Positions 10,058 through 18,966 are shown, numbered from the stretch's first letter. The stretch is DNA of 64,000 nt from Microcoleus sp. FACHB-61 (GCA_014695295.1 JACJNY010000022.1:62001-126000); one strand, 5' to 3'. The notes: generated from the letters alone by a model not told the origin. Made by a program: numbers and translations.

Positions 10058-10343
10058 TGATGGGGGCGAATGCTGCGTGACATCGGCAACAGACGACTGA
10101 CTTTTCAGGTAGAGGCGCAGAATCATCGCGTCTCGGTCGCCGGAAAATTTGTGTCGGTCTGGTCTAGTTGCAGCAGGGTTTGAGATTGAGTAAAGTGACA
10201 CTACTATAGCAAAGTCAGTTCCGGGAAGTCCCGAAAAACTTAGATTTTGTAGAATTCTCCATCGCTCTCGGACACACCGCTGGTCTACCCCCCTAACCTG
10301 ACAAAGGTAAGATACAGTCAGGGTATCGCCTCGCGGAAGGACT
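10058..10343. other. Divergent promoter region between metK and the AAA-GGDEF gene
   Basis: About 290 bases. It must hold promoters for both divergent genes. I see no clear hairpin with a poly-T tract and no known riboswitch consensus. Confidence 0.4.
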
Positions 10344-12071
10344 ATGGCAGGAATCCAAAAATCACCAAACTTAATCCAAACGGTTGCAGACTTAGAATTT
10401 CCCGGCGGCCCAATACCGATTGACTCTCCATTTTATATCGATCGATCGCCCGCCGAAGCCCGAGCTTGCGCAGAAATTAGCAAGCCTGGGAGCTTAATTC
10501 GTATTAAAGCTCCCAGAAAAATGGGCAAAAGTTCGCTGATGCTGCGCATAATTCACGCGGCAGTCGATCGTGGATACCGCACAGTAACTGTAGACTTTCA
10601 GCAAGCCGAGGAAGCGGTTTTTGCGAGTTTAGATAAATTTTTGCGCTGGCTTTGTGTCAATGTCGCTCGACAACTCAAACTCGAACCAAATCTTGCTGAA
10701 TTCTGGGATGAAGATATGGGGAGCAAGGTAAGCTGCTCTCTTTACTTTGAAAACTATTTGCTCGAAGAAATTGACAGTCCGGTTGTCTTGGTACTCAACG
10801 AATTAAACCGAGTATTTGAACGCGCCAATATAGCTCAAGAATTCCTGCCACTGCTCCGTTTTTGGTACGAACAAGCTCGCGCTAGCGAAGCGTGGCAAAA
10901 ACTCCGCATCGTCGTCATTCACTCCACAGAAATTTATATTGCTTTGAGTCTTAATCAATCTCCATTTAATGTAGGACTGCCGATTAAACTCTCAGAATTG
11001 ACTGCTGAACAAGTCCAAGATTTGGCGCGCAGACACGGACTGAACTGGAGCGATAGCTATCCGATCGAGCAATTAATGAACATGGTAGGCGGGCATCCTT
11101 ATTTAGTGCATTTAGCGCTCTATCACCTAGCTATTTTGCTGCAACAAAATCGCCAGTCGGGCGATCGGGATGAGTCTGGGGAGGAACTGGGGCGAGCCGA
11201 GTTGGAAGAACTGTTAACAGCAGCTCCTACTCACAGCGGAATTTATAGCGACTACTTGCGAAATCAGTCGATCGCCATTCAACAGCAGCCGGAACTGGCA
11301 TCCGCCTTCCAACAGGTTGTCGATGCTAAAAATAGCATTCACCTCGAACCTTTGATGGCCTATCAGTTAGACAGCATGGGACTTGTCAAATTAGAGGGAA
11401 ATAACTGTAGCTTGTCTTGCGAATTATATCGCCTGTATTTTCAAGAGCAAAATTTGTGCGAGGACAGTTTCTCGCCTGTTGGCTTGGAGGAGTTGCAGCA
11501 AGAAAATGAAAGGCTGCTAGCTTTGGTGAATGTGGACGAACTTACTCAAATTGGCAACAGACGGCATTTTGACAGTTGCTTGCGAGCGGAATGGAAACAC
11601 ATGGCCCGCGATGGATCGCCGATATCTTTGATTTTGTGCGACATCGATTATTTCAAAATATATAATGATACCTACGGACATCAAGCTGGAGATAATTGTT
11701 TGCGATCGATAGCTCAGACAATTCGCCAATCGCTCCAGCGTCCTGCTGATGTAGCCGCTCGCTACGGGGGCGAGGAATTTGCTGTGATTTTACCTCAAAC
11801 TGATGCGGCGAGCGCTCTGCTTGTTGCCGAACACATTAGAGCGAAAGTTAAAGATTTGAATATTTTTTTAAACCCGGAGAGACATGACTGTTTGCCTAAT
11901 TCTGTGGTAACGATTAGTTTGGGAATTGCTAGCGTTGTTCCGGGGCCGGAAAATGATCCAGCAACGCTGGTACTGGCGGCTGATGAGGCTCTTTATGACT
12001 CGAAAAGGCAGGGGCGCGATCGGCTCACTATGAGTACGCTTTTAAATTTTCGATTTGCTGCTGTTAATTAG
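10344..12071 (+). CDS. AAA-like ATPase domain fused to a diguanylate cyclase (GGDEF)
   Basis: 575 aa. Residues about 20-380 match the cyanobacterial AAA_35-type NTPase seen in signalling proteins: GGPIPIDSPFYIDR, then a Walker A-like APRKMGKSSL at 56-65, and an acidic strand VVLVLNELNRVF as Walker B. Residues about 400-560 are a GGDEF domain: DELTQIGNRRHFD, CDIDYFKIYNDTYGH, and the active-site GGEEF at 475-479. The product inhibition site RxxD (RPAD) lies just upstream, so it should make cyclic di-GMP from GTP and be feedback-inhibited. In cyanobacteria the same AAA domain usually precedes WD40 or kinase modules. The NTPase half may be the input or switch; that is inference. No membrane segment. 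Confidence 0.88.
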   Translation: MAGIQKSPNLIQTVADLEFPGGPIPIDSPFYIDRSPAEARACAEISKPGSLIRIKAPRKMGKSSLMLRIIHAAVDRGYRTVTVDFQQAEEAVFASLDKFLRWLCVNVARQLKLEPNLAEFWDEDMGSKVSCSLYFENYLLEEIDSPVVLVLNELNRVFERANIAQEFLPLLRFWYEQARASEAWQKLRIVVIHSTEIYIALSLNQSPFNVGLPIKLSELTAEQVQDLARRHGLNWSDSYPIEQLMNMVGGHPYLVHLALYHLAILLQQNRQSGDRDESGEELGRAELEELLTAAPTHSGIYSDYLRNQSIAIQQQPELASAFQQVVDAKNSIHLEPLMAYQLDSMGLVKLEGNNCSLSCELYRLYFQEQNLCEDSFSPVGLEELQQENERLLALVNVDELTQIGNRRHFDSCLRAEWKHMARDGSPISLILCDIDYFKIYNDTYGHQAGDNCLRSIAQTIRQSLQRPADVAARYGGEEFAVILPQTDAASALLVAEHIRAKVKDLNIFLNPERHDCLPNSVVTISLGIASVVPGPENDPATLVLAADEALYDSKRQGRDRLTMSTLLNFRFAAVN

Positions 12072-12110
12072 CGAATTCCGGGGGAATATTATTCGTTTCT
12101 AGACATACAA

Positions 12111-12128
12111 AGTCCGCCCGCGCGGACT
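12111..12128. terminator. Compact hairpin, possible bidirectional terminator
   Basis: AGTCCGC-CCGC-GCGGACT forms a perfect 7-bp stem. It lies 40 bases after the AAA-GGDEF stop and 36 bases before the convergent rhodanese stop. There is no clear T run, so termination is a guess. Confidence 0.4.
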
Positions 12129-12163
12129 CTGAAGAAAACGATAGTTAAGAACTGGATTAGATG

Positions 12164-12511
12164 TTAATAGCGGGGGACGGTTCGATCGACCACCATTGAG
12201 TAAGCATCGATACCGCCAACGATATTTTTAACGTTGGTAAATCCTCGATCGACCAACCACTGGCACATTTGAGCCGATCGCACTCCGTGATGGCACAGAA
12301 CTAGGGTTTCTGTGTCGCGATCGAGTCGATCGTCAATTTCACCAGACCATTCGGCAAACTCGCTCAGCGGAAAAGCTGCAAATCCTGGCAGCGCAGCAAG
12401 TTCAATTTCGTAAGGTTCCCGCACGTCTACAAGCTGCAATTTCTCAGCATTGGTTTCGGCTAATTGGCGACCTAATTCTTCGACTGTAATTTGAGCAAAC
12501 ATTTCTGACAT
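12164..12511 (-). CDS. Single-domain rhodanese-like protein
   Basis: 115 aa, one rhodanese domain. The active-site loop is CHHGVRS with the persulfide-carrying Cys, preceded by LVDVREPYEIELAALPG. Such small proteins (GlpE/PspE-like) move sulfane sulfur to cyanide, thiols or protein acceptors. Cytoplasmic, no signal peptide. It stands alone, convergent with the gene at 10344. Substrate is not predictable. Confidence 0.88.
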   Translation of the reverse strand: MSEMFAQITVEELGRQLAETNAEKLQLVDVREPYEIELAALPGFAAFPLSEFAEWSGEIDDRLDRDTETLVLCHHGVRSAQMCQWLVDRGFTNVKNIVGGIDAYSMVVDRTVPRY

Positions 12512-12525
12512 TTGATTAGAAAAAA

Positions 12526-12619
12526 GTAGTCATTAGTCATCAGTCATCAGTCATCAGCCATTAGTCAGTTAACAGTCAACAGTTAACCGTTAACAGTCAA
12601 CAGTCAACTGTTAACAGTG
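12526..12619. repeat. Degenerate short repeats (AGTCATC / TTAACAGTCAAC)
   Basis: Runs of 'gtcatcagtcatcag' change into 'gttaacagtcaacagttaacc'. The second part is partly self-complementary. Similar strings recur at 14065-14090, 26250-26285, 34705-34735 and 54096-54411. Confidence 0.75.
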
Positions 12620-12620
12620 A

Positions 12621-13250
12621 TTAATTGGGGGGCGCAGGCGGTGAAATTAGCTCCACAGGAGGGGTAGGTGCAGGACGCCCGTCCAACTGGCTCACGCTGC
12701 CCCTCGGGTCTAGACAAGTGGCGATTAAGCTGTCAGTGGGAAAGTCGAGCCTGCCGCTCAAGCCGACTACGCATTCAGCAAACTGTTGTGGCAATAAACT
12801 GCGGCGGCATCCATCGAGCACTGACAGGGGAGCAGCAGGTTGAGTTCGACTTTTGCCGCTAATATTCACTACGCAAGTAGCCAATTCGTTGGGACGCCTC
12901 ACCCGCCGACAGCTAGAGAGCGCTTCCACACCAGAAATATTAGTTTTGCGGTTGATTTGGAGGGCGCATTTAGATATGTCGCGGGGGCGGAGGGCGTCAG
13001 CACAAGCGGCGGCGGCTGCCTCTGCCCCCACTCCGGCATCGAGTAGTTCCAGGGCGCACACGCGATAGGGATTCCTATTGCGAGGGATTCTAATAGTGAT
13101 GGCTGATGCTGGCGAGATTGGCAGTGCACTGGCCAACAAACCGAGTGCTGCTAGCTGGGTGCCGAGAGCCAACACCCAGCGCCCGGTAGGCCTTGAGCCT
13201 GTCGGTGCTGGCTTTGGGGAAGAATTGTGGGAAAAATTGCGGTTGTGCAT
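12621..13250 (-). CDS. Secreted protein with repeated cysteine motif, function unknown
   Basis: 209 aa. Residues about 25-50 form a signal peptide-like hydrophobic segment (LGTQLAALGLLASALPISP, then SASA). The mature part has four imperfect repeats of about 35-40 residues, each with a Cys pair spaced by about 20-25 residues (VCALELLD...AAAACADALRP, KCALQIN...LSSCRRVRRP, TCVVNIS...LDGCRRSLLP, ECVVGLSG...IATCLDP). The even Cys content suggests disulfides in the periplasm or outside. The tail is Pro-rich. Similar proteins are annotated only as hypothetical in cyanobacteria as far as I know. Confidence 0.65.
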   Translation of the reverse strand: MHNRNFSHNSSPKPAPTGSRPTGRWVLALGTQLAALGLLASALPISPASAITIRIPRNRNPYRVCALELLDAGVGAEAAAAACADALRPRDISKCALQINRKTNISGVEALSSCRRVRRPNELATCVVNISGKSRTQPAAPLSVLDGCRRSLLPQQFAECVVGLSGRLDFPTDSLIATCLDPRGSVSQLDGRPAPTPPVELISPPAPPN

Positions 13251-13393
13251 GGCAGATCGAGTAGTGAGTTTTTTGGCTGATTGGGGCGATCGATCGATCG
13301 GCTTTTCCTTGAGAATTTACCGCACATTATGGATCGCGCTGCGGTCGATCGTTTTTTTATCGATCTTTGTTGGAATTTTGACCGTTACACACA

Positions 13394-13399
13394 TATAAT
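13394..13399 (+). promoter_or_regulatory. Putative -10 element of rpsD
   Basis: A perfect TATAAT lies 46 bases before the rpsD start and is followed by an AGAGAGGA ribosome-binding site at 13432-13439. A convincing -35 at 17-bp spacing is missing. Confidence 0.45.
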
Positions 13400-13445
13400 A
13401 TAGAGTCTGCATAAAATTGCATACAGATATAAGAGAGGAAAATAA

Positions 13446-14054
13446 ATGTCTCGATATCGAGGCCCCCGATTGAGAATCGTCCGTCGCCTGAAAGAGTTGC
13501 CGGGTCTAACCCGCAAAACCCCCAGACGAGATTATCCGCCCGGACAGCACGGTCAAAACCGCAAAAAGCTCTCTGAGTATGCGGTTCGCTTGCAAGAAAA
13601 GCAAAAACTCCGTTTCAATTACGGTGTGACGGAACGCCAACTGCTCCGTTACGTCCGCAAAGCCCGCCGTGTCACGGGCTCCACAGGTCAAGTGTTACTG
13701 CAATTTTTGGAAATGCGCTTGGACAATACTGTGTTTCGGATGGGAATGGCTCCAACCATTCCGTCCGCTAGACAATTGGTAAATCACGGTCACATAACTG
13801 TCAATGACCGTGAAGTCAATATCGCCAGCTATCAATGCAAGCCTGGTGATGTAGTTGCGGTGAAAAATAGAGAGCGCTCGCGCACAATGGTAGAAGCTAA
13901 TCTCAAAGACCCAGGCTTGGCTCACTTGCCGAATCACTTGGAATTTGATAAGCAAAAACTGGTTGGCAAAGTTAACGGCGTTATCGAACGCGAGTGGATT
14001 GCTCTACAGATTAACGAACTGCTAGTCGTGGAATACTACTCGCGGCAAGCTTAA
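13446..14054 (+). CDS. rpsD: 30S ribosomal protein S4
   Basis: 202 aa, full length. The N-terminus [15 protein letters not shown] and the S4 RNA-binding domain ([20 protein letters not shown], then [19 protein letters not shown]) are diagnostic. It binds 16S rRNA early in 30S assembly. As usual in cyanobacteria it stands alone, away from the main ribosomal operons. The ATG follows an AGAGAGGA site. Confidence 0.98.
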   Translation: MSRYRGPRLRIVRRLKELPGLTRKTPRRDYPPGQHGQNRKKLSEYAVRLQEKQKLRFNYGVTERQLLRYVRKARRVTGSTGQVLLQFLEMRLDNTVFRMGMAPTIPSARQLVNHGHITVNDREVNIASYQCKPGDVVAVKNRERSRTMVEANLKDPGLAHLPNHLEFDKQKLVGKVNGVIEREWIALQINELLVVEYYSRQA

Positions 14055-14134
14055 GTTATTAGTCATCAGTCGTTGGTCATTAGTCATCAGTTGGTTGAAG
14101 GTGGAATTATTACAGCGTATTCCAGGTCTATAAA

Positions 14135-14163
14135 GTAGGGACACGGCAATGCCGTGTCCCTAC
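14135..14163. repeat. Perfect hairpin repeat with 13-bp arms
   Basis: GTAGGGACACGGC / AAT / GCCGTGTCCCTAC. This 'gggacacggcatgccgtgtccc' palindrome is a common dispersed element in cyanobacteria. It lies 80 bases after rpsD and may also act as its terminator. Confidence 0.85.
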
Positions 14164-14193
14164 GGGGATTAATCAATTTCTACTGACACAGAA

Positions 14194-14214
14194 CTGAGGA
14201 CTGAGGACTGAGGA
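14194..14214. repeat. Heptamer tandem repeat CTGAGGA x3
   Basis: Three exact copies in a row, in the rpsD to catalase-like intergenic stretch. Confidence 0.75.
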
Positions 14215-14237
14215 CTAAGAATTCATAATTTTTAACA

Positions 14238-14264
14238 CTCCCACCCCCTAAAAAGGGATGGGAT
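14238..14264. repeat. Hairpin resembling an IS200/IS605 element end
   Basis: TCCCACCCC-CTAAAA-AGGGATGGGA: stems CCCA/TGGG and CCC/GGG around a loop, followed by a T run. Ends of IS200/IS605-TnpB elements in cyanobacteria have this look. No transposase or tnpB is left beside it, so this would be a remnant. The T run would also suit a terminator. Confidence 0.35.
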
Positions 14265-14362
14265 TTTTTGAAGTTTCGCTTGTTAACTTCCTTGCATTCC
14301 CTGCTCAGATGAGACCTGGTTGATGGCATTAAATAATGATGTCCCAGCCTCAAATTATTCCC

Positions 14363-15565
14363 TTAAAATGTTTCTTCTCCTGTTGGTTCTTGGTGGACAA
14401 GGCCTCGCTTTTGAAGGCGATAATTCGCTACAACGGGGTAAACAACACCGCGTATCCGATTGATCGCACCTACTGGACGATGAACTGCTAAGCCGTTCCA
14501 GGGAGAATATCTCAGGTTTTCGTTGAAATCAGATTGTTTTTCATAATCAATAATCTGATGCTTGACAGTGAGACGACCTACTCTTAAGAAGGGTGAATCC
14601 TTTTCCTTCCAGACATTGATGCCATCATCGATCGGCATTTTTAGGCTGGTTTGGAACTGAATGCCAAAATCCCAACAGTATTGAGCGTCAGGTTTCGCCA
14701 AGGCTTGAATTAGATCTTCCCGGTAATAATTGTCTGGTTTATTGGGATCTAAACCTAAGGCTTTAGCGCGATCGACAAAGGGAAATTTAGGAATTCCCGG
14801 TCGAGATTGTTCTGGAATTATCTCGTGCGGTGGTTCGCATGAAACCGGAGTAAACCCATACTTAATTACAGCAGGATATTCGACAGGAACTAGACCAGGC
14901 TGGGAGGGATCGAAATCGGGATGGAGACCCAAAGCAGAGGGTGAACCGCTCCAATATTTGGCTGTTAGCAAACTCTTCGGAGTCCGGCTACCCGTAAGCG
15001 TTGAGACAGCTAGAAAGTGTCTGGGATGTCGTATTAGCCACTTTTTCAATGCCTCTGGTGATTCAACCAGAGCAGAAAAAAAGCCGTAGTAGTCTTTGAT
15101 GGTTTGGCTCACAAATATCTCTGAATTGTGAACAATGATGTCCTGGGTTTTTGACTCGTGGCTTTGCGCCAGTCGTTCCCCTTCCACCCCCATCACTTTC
15201 ACTGATATTGAGCGCGAATCTTTTTGGTAATCAGGGTATACTTTGGTAGCCCCGTTAGCAAATCGCAACCAAACAGGATATTCTTTGGGTTTTGCTAGCA
15301 AACCTTGCTTAAGGGAAATCGCATTGAGTTGCGAAGAACTTAACGAAGCGCGTTTGCCCAATTCCCGTTTAATTGCTTCCTCATCAAAGTCAAAAATTTC
15401 CAGAGTTCCTTTAACGCAAGCATGAGTTTTGGCGTGAGTATCTCGCAGCGCCCGCTCCTTATTGCCGTAAAGATTATCCATCCGAAGCTTGGCTTGCTCA
15501 ACAAGAAGATCGTAGTATTTGAGTTCGTCCTGTTCCGGATATTCGGTAAATAACTTTTTGTTCAT
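14363..15565 (-). CDS. Catalase-related haem protein, probable fatty-acid hydroperoxide-converting enzyme
   Basis: 400 aa, shorter than true catalases (about 480 or more). It matches the catalase-like group that includes coral allene oxide synthase-type and cyanobacterial hydroperoxide lyase-type proteins: a distal-His region DTHAKTHACVKGTLEIF, VWLRFANGATKVYPDYQKD, RSISVKVMGVEGERL, and TQDIIVHNSEIF, where the Asn would face the haem. The C-terminal HRPVGAINRIRGVVYP contains an RxxxY pattern (RGVVY) suited to the proximal Tyr ligand. It lies downstream of a cyclooxygenase-like dioxygenase on the same strand, about 200 bases away. An equivalent pair from Nostoc punctiforme has been described as a linoleate 10S-dioxygenase with a 10S-hydroperoxide lyase. 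The same chemistry here is inference. Confidence 0.8.
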   Translation of the reverse strand: MNKKLFTEYPEQDELKYYDLLVEQAKLRMDNLYGNKERALRDTHAKTHACVKGTLEIFDFDEEAIKRELGKRASLSSSQLNAISLKQGLLAKPKEYPVWLRFANGATKVYPDYQKDSRSISVKVMGVEGERLAQSHESKTQDIIVHNSEIFVSQTIKDYYGFFSALVESPEALKKWLIRHPRHFLAVSTLTGSRTPKSLLTAKYWSGSPSALGLHPDFDPSQPGLVPVEYPAVIKYGFTPVSCEPPHEIIPEQSRPGIPKFPFVDRAKALGLDPNKPDNYYREDLIQALAKPDAQYCWDFGIQFQTSLKMPIDDGINVWKEKDSPFLRVGRLTVKHQIIDYEKQSDFNENLRYSPWNGLAVHRPVGAINRIRGVVYPVVANYRLQKRGLVHQEPTGEETF

Positions 15566-15708
15566 AACATAACCTTCGGTTAATCGCTAAAAAAGGCTCT
15601 ACACAAAACGTTGCATCTGTTAAACAGTATAACTGCTGGTGCAATTGCTCCCGAATTGCCGTAGCCGATCGCTTGCGAAAAGATCGCCTTTTTCTTCCTC
15701 ATTTTTGA

Positions 15709-15730
15709 GGGCGCAGGTGTCTTTGCGCCC
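15709..15730. terminator. Hairpin between dioxygenase and catalase-like genes
   Basis: GGGCGCA...TGCGCCC, 7-bp stem, 8-nt loop, within the 199-bp gap. It lacks a T run on the minus strand, so read-through into the catalase-like gene remains possible. Confidence 0.35.
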
Positions 15731-15764
15731 CCCACTACCTTGAGTCTTAGTTGTCAGCTACAAC

Positions 15765-17411
15765 TTAAAGATCGAAGGAGACTTTGTACTTGGGATCGCT
15801 TGGAGGAACATTACGATTCACTAAATCAGAGAGTGTTTTGGTATTTTGGATAATTTCCCAACCAACCTCAGAAAAAGTTTCCTTATTGAAGACTTTAGGC
15901 GATAACAAAGGATTAGTTAAAGCTTGGGAGAAAGCATCAATGCCAATTATCCGTGCTACTAAAGGCGGAATTGCTGAATTTTTCCGGACATCTTCAGCGT
16001 ACAATCCGACAAATAATTCAATCTTATCAACATGACCGTACAACTCTTTTAATTTCTGTTGAGCGTATTCGTCACCCGTAATTTGATTGAAATCAGTCAC
16101 CCTGGGATAACCACACATTTCGCGGTAATCGTTATAACTGGCTAACTGCGCCTGCCGTCCGAGTTTAACAGATGCTAGTTCGGTAGCATCAATAAATGTA
16201 TAGGGTGTTCCTGCGATCTTAAAATCAGGCGTGTTAAACAAACCAATTCTAGTGCCTGGTTGGGAACAACTTTCTTCCATCAATGCACCCAACCCTTTAT
16301 CGATTAACATCTGATTATTCCAGAGGGAATCGTACATAGATTTTTCTTGGCCGTCATAGATAAAGGTTTCCGGAATCGCACTATGCCAGCGATAGACAAA
16401 ACTAAACTCAATCGCCATCCAATTTTCTCGATACCAACTTTCCTTGGTAAAAGCTTCAGGATCGGCAAAGAACCTAAAATTATAGGGCGTAATGTGGAAA
16501 ATGTACTCTTCCATAATGATATTGAGAACAATCACCATGAGAATATTTCTCGCGGTTTGGAAGAGCCTCTCATCGTCCCATTCCGGATAGCTTTTGGACA
16601 AAATATCACAAATTCGATTATGCTCCCTGATACATAAAGTGTTGAGCATGACATAGCCAATTTGGACGTTTGCCCGTTCAACTCCCATTGCAAACAGCTT
16701 ACCTTTCTTTTCGGGCGGTTGTCTTTTCTCATCATTAAGGGGTGCATGAAGACCTTCAAATTGAGGATCGATAATACCCTGCTCAGGATCGGCATAATAA
16801 AAGAGTGGATACTCTTCTTCTACGCCATCTTTGCGCTTGAGTTTTTGGGTTTTAAATTTACCGTCTTTGAAAGCTCTGAGCATATTTGTTTGTTTGCGGG
16901 TCAACCCGTAAACATTACACATATCAATCTGATGGTTGGAGGTATTTTTGAAGCGGTTTTGCTGATCGATCCGGAGAAAACTATCTGTAAACCACTGCAC
17001 CCAATAGGGAAAGAGCAGGGTCGATTTTTCCGAATAAATGGTTTTTCCGTCTCTTTTTTGGAATAAGGTCTTTACTTTGTCCAGTGGTGGTAAATTTCCT
17101 TCTTTGTTAAATTCCGGATCGGGGCGTAAATGTCGCCCAGTATAAGTCTTGTCTGTAAGTGAATCCCAAGAGATATAGGTATCAGTTTTCTTGGGAATAT
17201 CTGTCCCTGGAATTTTGGGATCTAAGCCAATTAAGCTATAGGGAAGCGGGCGAGTCGGAAGTTTGTAAATGATACTATTGAGAAAAAATTTGTTTAGTTT
17301 ACGTTTCAGAGGCTCGTAACTTTGAACTAAATCCCAAATTGGTTTGAAATGAGTCAACGTATATGCTAAAGCTTTGTTGCTCAATCCATCTCTAGATGTA
17401 TCTCTTTTCAT
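15765..17411 (-). CDS. Cyclooxygenase-like haem dioxygenase (animal haem peroxidase superfamily)
   Basis: 548 aa. Alignable by eye with cyclooxygenases: FPYWVQWFTDSFLRID at 135-149, IDMCNVYGLT, FKDGKFKTQ, ERANVQIGYVMLNTLCIREHNR, and EFSFVYRWHSAIPETF. Y340 occupies the catalytic radical Tyr position (Tyr385 of COX) and H343 the proximal haem ligand (His388). The distal His (FTH in COX) is Asp143 here. It should insert O2 into a polyunsaturated or monounsaturated fatty acid to form a hydroperoxide. No signal peptide or EGF domain. A 75-bp gap separates it from the upstream DUF2235 gene. The Nostoc homologue is a 10S-dioxygenase; regiospecificity cannot be read from this sequence. Confidence 0.85.
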   Translation of the reverse strand: MKRDTSRDGLSNKALAYTLTHFKPIWDLVQSYEPLKRKLNKFFLNSIIYKLPTRPLPYSLIGLDPKIPGTDIPKKTDTYISWDSLTDKTYTGRHLRPDPEFNKEGNLPPLDKVKTLFQKRDGKTIYSEKSTLLFPYWVQWFTDSFLRIDQQNRFKNTSNHQIDMCNVYGLTRKQTNMLRAFKDGKFKTQKLKRKDGVEEEYPLFYYADPEQGIIDPQFEGLHAPLNDEKRQPPEKKGKLFAMGVERANVQIGYVMLNTLCIREHNRICDILSKSYPEWDDERLFQTARNILMVIVLNIIMEEYIFHITPYNFRFFADPEAFTKESWYRENWMAIEFSFVYRWHSAIPETFIYDGQEKSMYDSLWNNQMLIDKGLGALMEESCSQPGTRIGLFNTPDFKIAGTPYTFIDATELASVKLGRQAQLASYNDYREMCGYPRVTDFNQITGDEYAQQKLKELYGHVDKIELFVGLYAEDVRKNSAIPPLVARIIGIDAFSQALTNPLLSPKVFNKETFSEVGWEIIQNTKTLSDLVNRNVPPSDPKYKVSFDL

Positions 17412-17486
17412 GATTGCTTTTCCTTTCGATTGTTGTAGATTAGATCGTCTTCTTATGTTCGGTTCTGAGAGCTTGATAAAGTTTTA

Positions 17487-18521
17487 TCATTTTTCTATAT
17501 TTTCAATTACTTTGGAGAGAATCTTTTGCAGATTCTTAGGCCGATAGTCTTGGCGTTTTTTCAATCGCTCGATCGTGCTTTCGTGAAGCTCCTCAATAGC
17601 ATCGCCCACTTCGCGGAACTTGATTCCTGCCAATTTGAAAAACCCAGGATCGTTTTTAAAATCAATCTCATAATTGGGATTGATACCTGTGGGAATGACA
17701 CTTGGATCGAATTCAAGCCCCAATCCAAGTTTACGGGTTGAATCGATCATCCATTGTAAGGCGGCATCTGATAAACCGCTGTATTCTTCCGTTCCACCGC
17801 CGACGCAGCCATGCTCGCCTGGAAACCAAACTTGAATAACCCGCTGGTTCTCAGCATCAGGATCTTTCTTCATCAGGGTAACATCGAAGATTTCGCGAAT
17901 TTCGTCGATCGCCACGGCGTGCAACGCATTCTGAATCGACTTATTTAAAGTGGTGTCGTGGAATCTGTACCTTTTATTGAGCTGTTCGTGATACTTCTTG
18001 AAGGCGGGTAGAGTAGGAATACCAAGGGCTCCAACGGTGTCGAAACAACCAAGCAAGGTAATCGGGACGCGCTTGCCGTTATCTTTGCCGTATTCTTCGC
18101 GGTAATTGGCTGCTATCTTATCCTTTGGTTTAATGTCTCGGTTACGGTAAAGTTCGTAAGCTTGTGATGCCCTGGTAATATGAGGGCGGTCTAGGAGACC
18201 GGAGCAATGGATCATCCCCGCTAGACTCCTGACTGTGTAAGCACCGCGACTGAACCCGAATAGATAGATTTCGTCACCACGCTCATAGTTGAGAGAAAGA
18301 AAACGATAGGCATCTTGTATATTTCTATCGATTCCCAGTCCAGTGGCTCCGCCCAAAATCTTGTTACTATCCGATCCAATTCCCTCGTCATAAAACACGA
18401 TCTGCGGTACCCCGTCACTGGCGGTCGATTTCACTGCCTGGGCCAGCTTAATCACATTACTTGGGTAACTACTATTTAGTTGTTGCCAAGTTCCATCACA
18501 GCAAACGATCAGACGTTTCAT
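17487..18521 (-). CDS. DUF2235 alpha/beta-hydrolase (candidate lipase)
   Basis: 344 aa. Starts MKRLIVCCDGTWQQ, typical of DUF2235. A nucleophile elbow GFSRGA puts the catalytic Ser at S91. Other family marks: VFYDEGIGSD, GLGIDRNIQDAYRFL, and WFPGEHGCVGGG, which includes the likely catalytic His region. Family members include phospholipase effectors of type VI secretion (Tle-like). Here it is first of three same-strand genes, ahead of a fatty-acid dioxygenase and a catalase-like enzyme, so it may release fatty acid from membrane lipid as their substrate. That role is inference. No signal peptide, no VgrG/PAAR neighbours. Confidence 0.8.
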   Translation of the reverse strand: MKRLIVCCDGTWQQLNSSYPSNVIKLAQAVKSTASDGVPQIVFYDEGIGSDSNKILGGATGLGIDRNIQDAYRFLSLNYERGDEIYLFGFSRGAYTVRSLAGMIHCSGLLDRPHITRASQAYELYRNRDIKPKDKIAANYREEYGKDNGKRVPITLLGCFDTVGALGIPTLPAFKKYHEQLNKRYRFHDTTLNKSIQNALHAVAIDEIREIFDVTLMKKDPDAENQRVIQVWFPGEHGCVGGGTEEYSGLSDAALQWMIDSTRKLGLGLEFDPSVIPTGINPNYEIDFKNDPGFFKLAGIKFREVGDAIEELHESTIERLKKRQDYRPKNLQKILSKVIENIEK

Positions 18522-18966
18522 TTTTATATTCTCTCTTTGAATCTGAAATTTGAGAGCGAGCTGTCATTGGCAATCGGTTATTTGAGATCGCCAATTCCCG
18601 CTTTTCGAGCACTTCAGGCGATCGCTCCTCATTTTTTGCTCGAAATTTGGATCTGGCGGGCCAATCTTTAGCTATTTCCGTTCTCAGGATATTAGTTCTA
18701 AAACACCATCCCGTCTAGTTTGTTGTATTAAAATGTCAATTTTATTTATTTTTCTTAATTAAAAAAATTAATAGCGTGGAATCATAGGTTGGGTTCTGGG
18801 AAAATGCTCGATTCTCCTAAAACGTAAAAATTTCAGAGCGTGAAATCGTAGGTTTGGTTCTGGGAAAATGCTCGATTCTCCTAACTGGAGGATTGAGCCG
18901 ACGCCCTAGCTAACAAACCTTTAAACAGATTTACGCTCTGCTTTGTTAGCTTTTACAACAGCTATA
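18522..18966. other. Intergenic region with a direct repeat, upstream of the oxylipin cluster
   Basis: Contains the promoter side of the DUF2235 gene and a 48-bp direct repeat (18773-18820 and 18837-18884). No gene is apparent. It ends at the IS630 insertion. Confidence 0.5.
18773..18884. repeat. 48-bp direct repeat, 64-bp period
   Basis: Copies at 18773-18820 and 18837-18884 differ at a few positions. Both begin AGCGTG and end with TGCTCGATTCTCCTAA. It looks like a local duplication. Confidence 0.85.

Noticed and set aside
10043-10343. Possible SAM riboswitch ahead of metK
   Set aside because: I could not match the leader to any SAM riboswitch consensus by eye.
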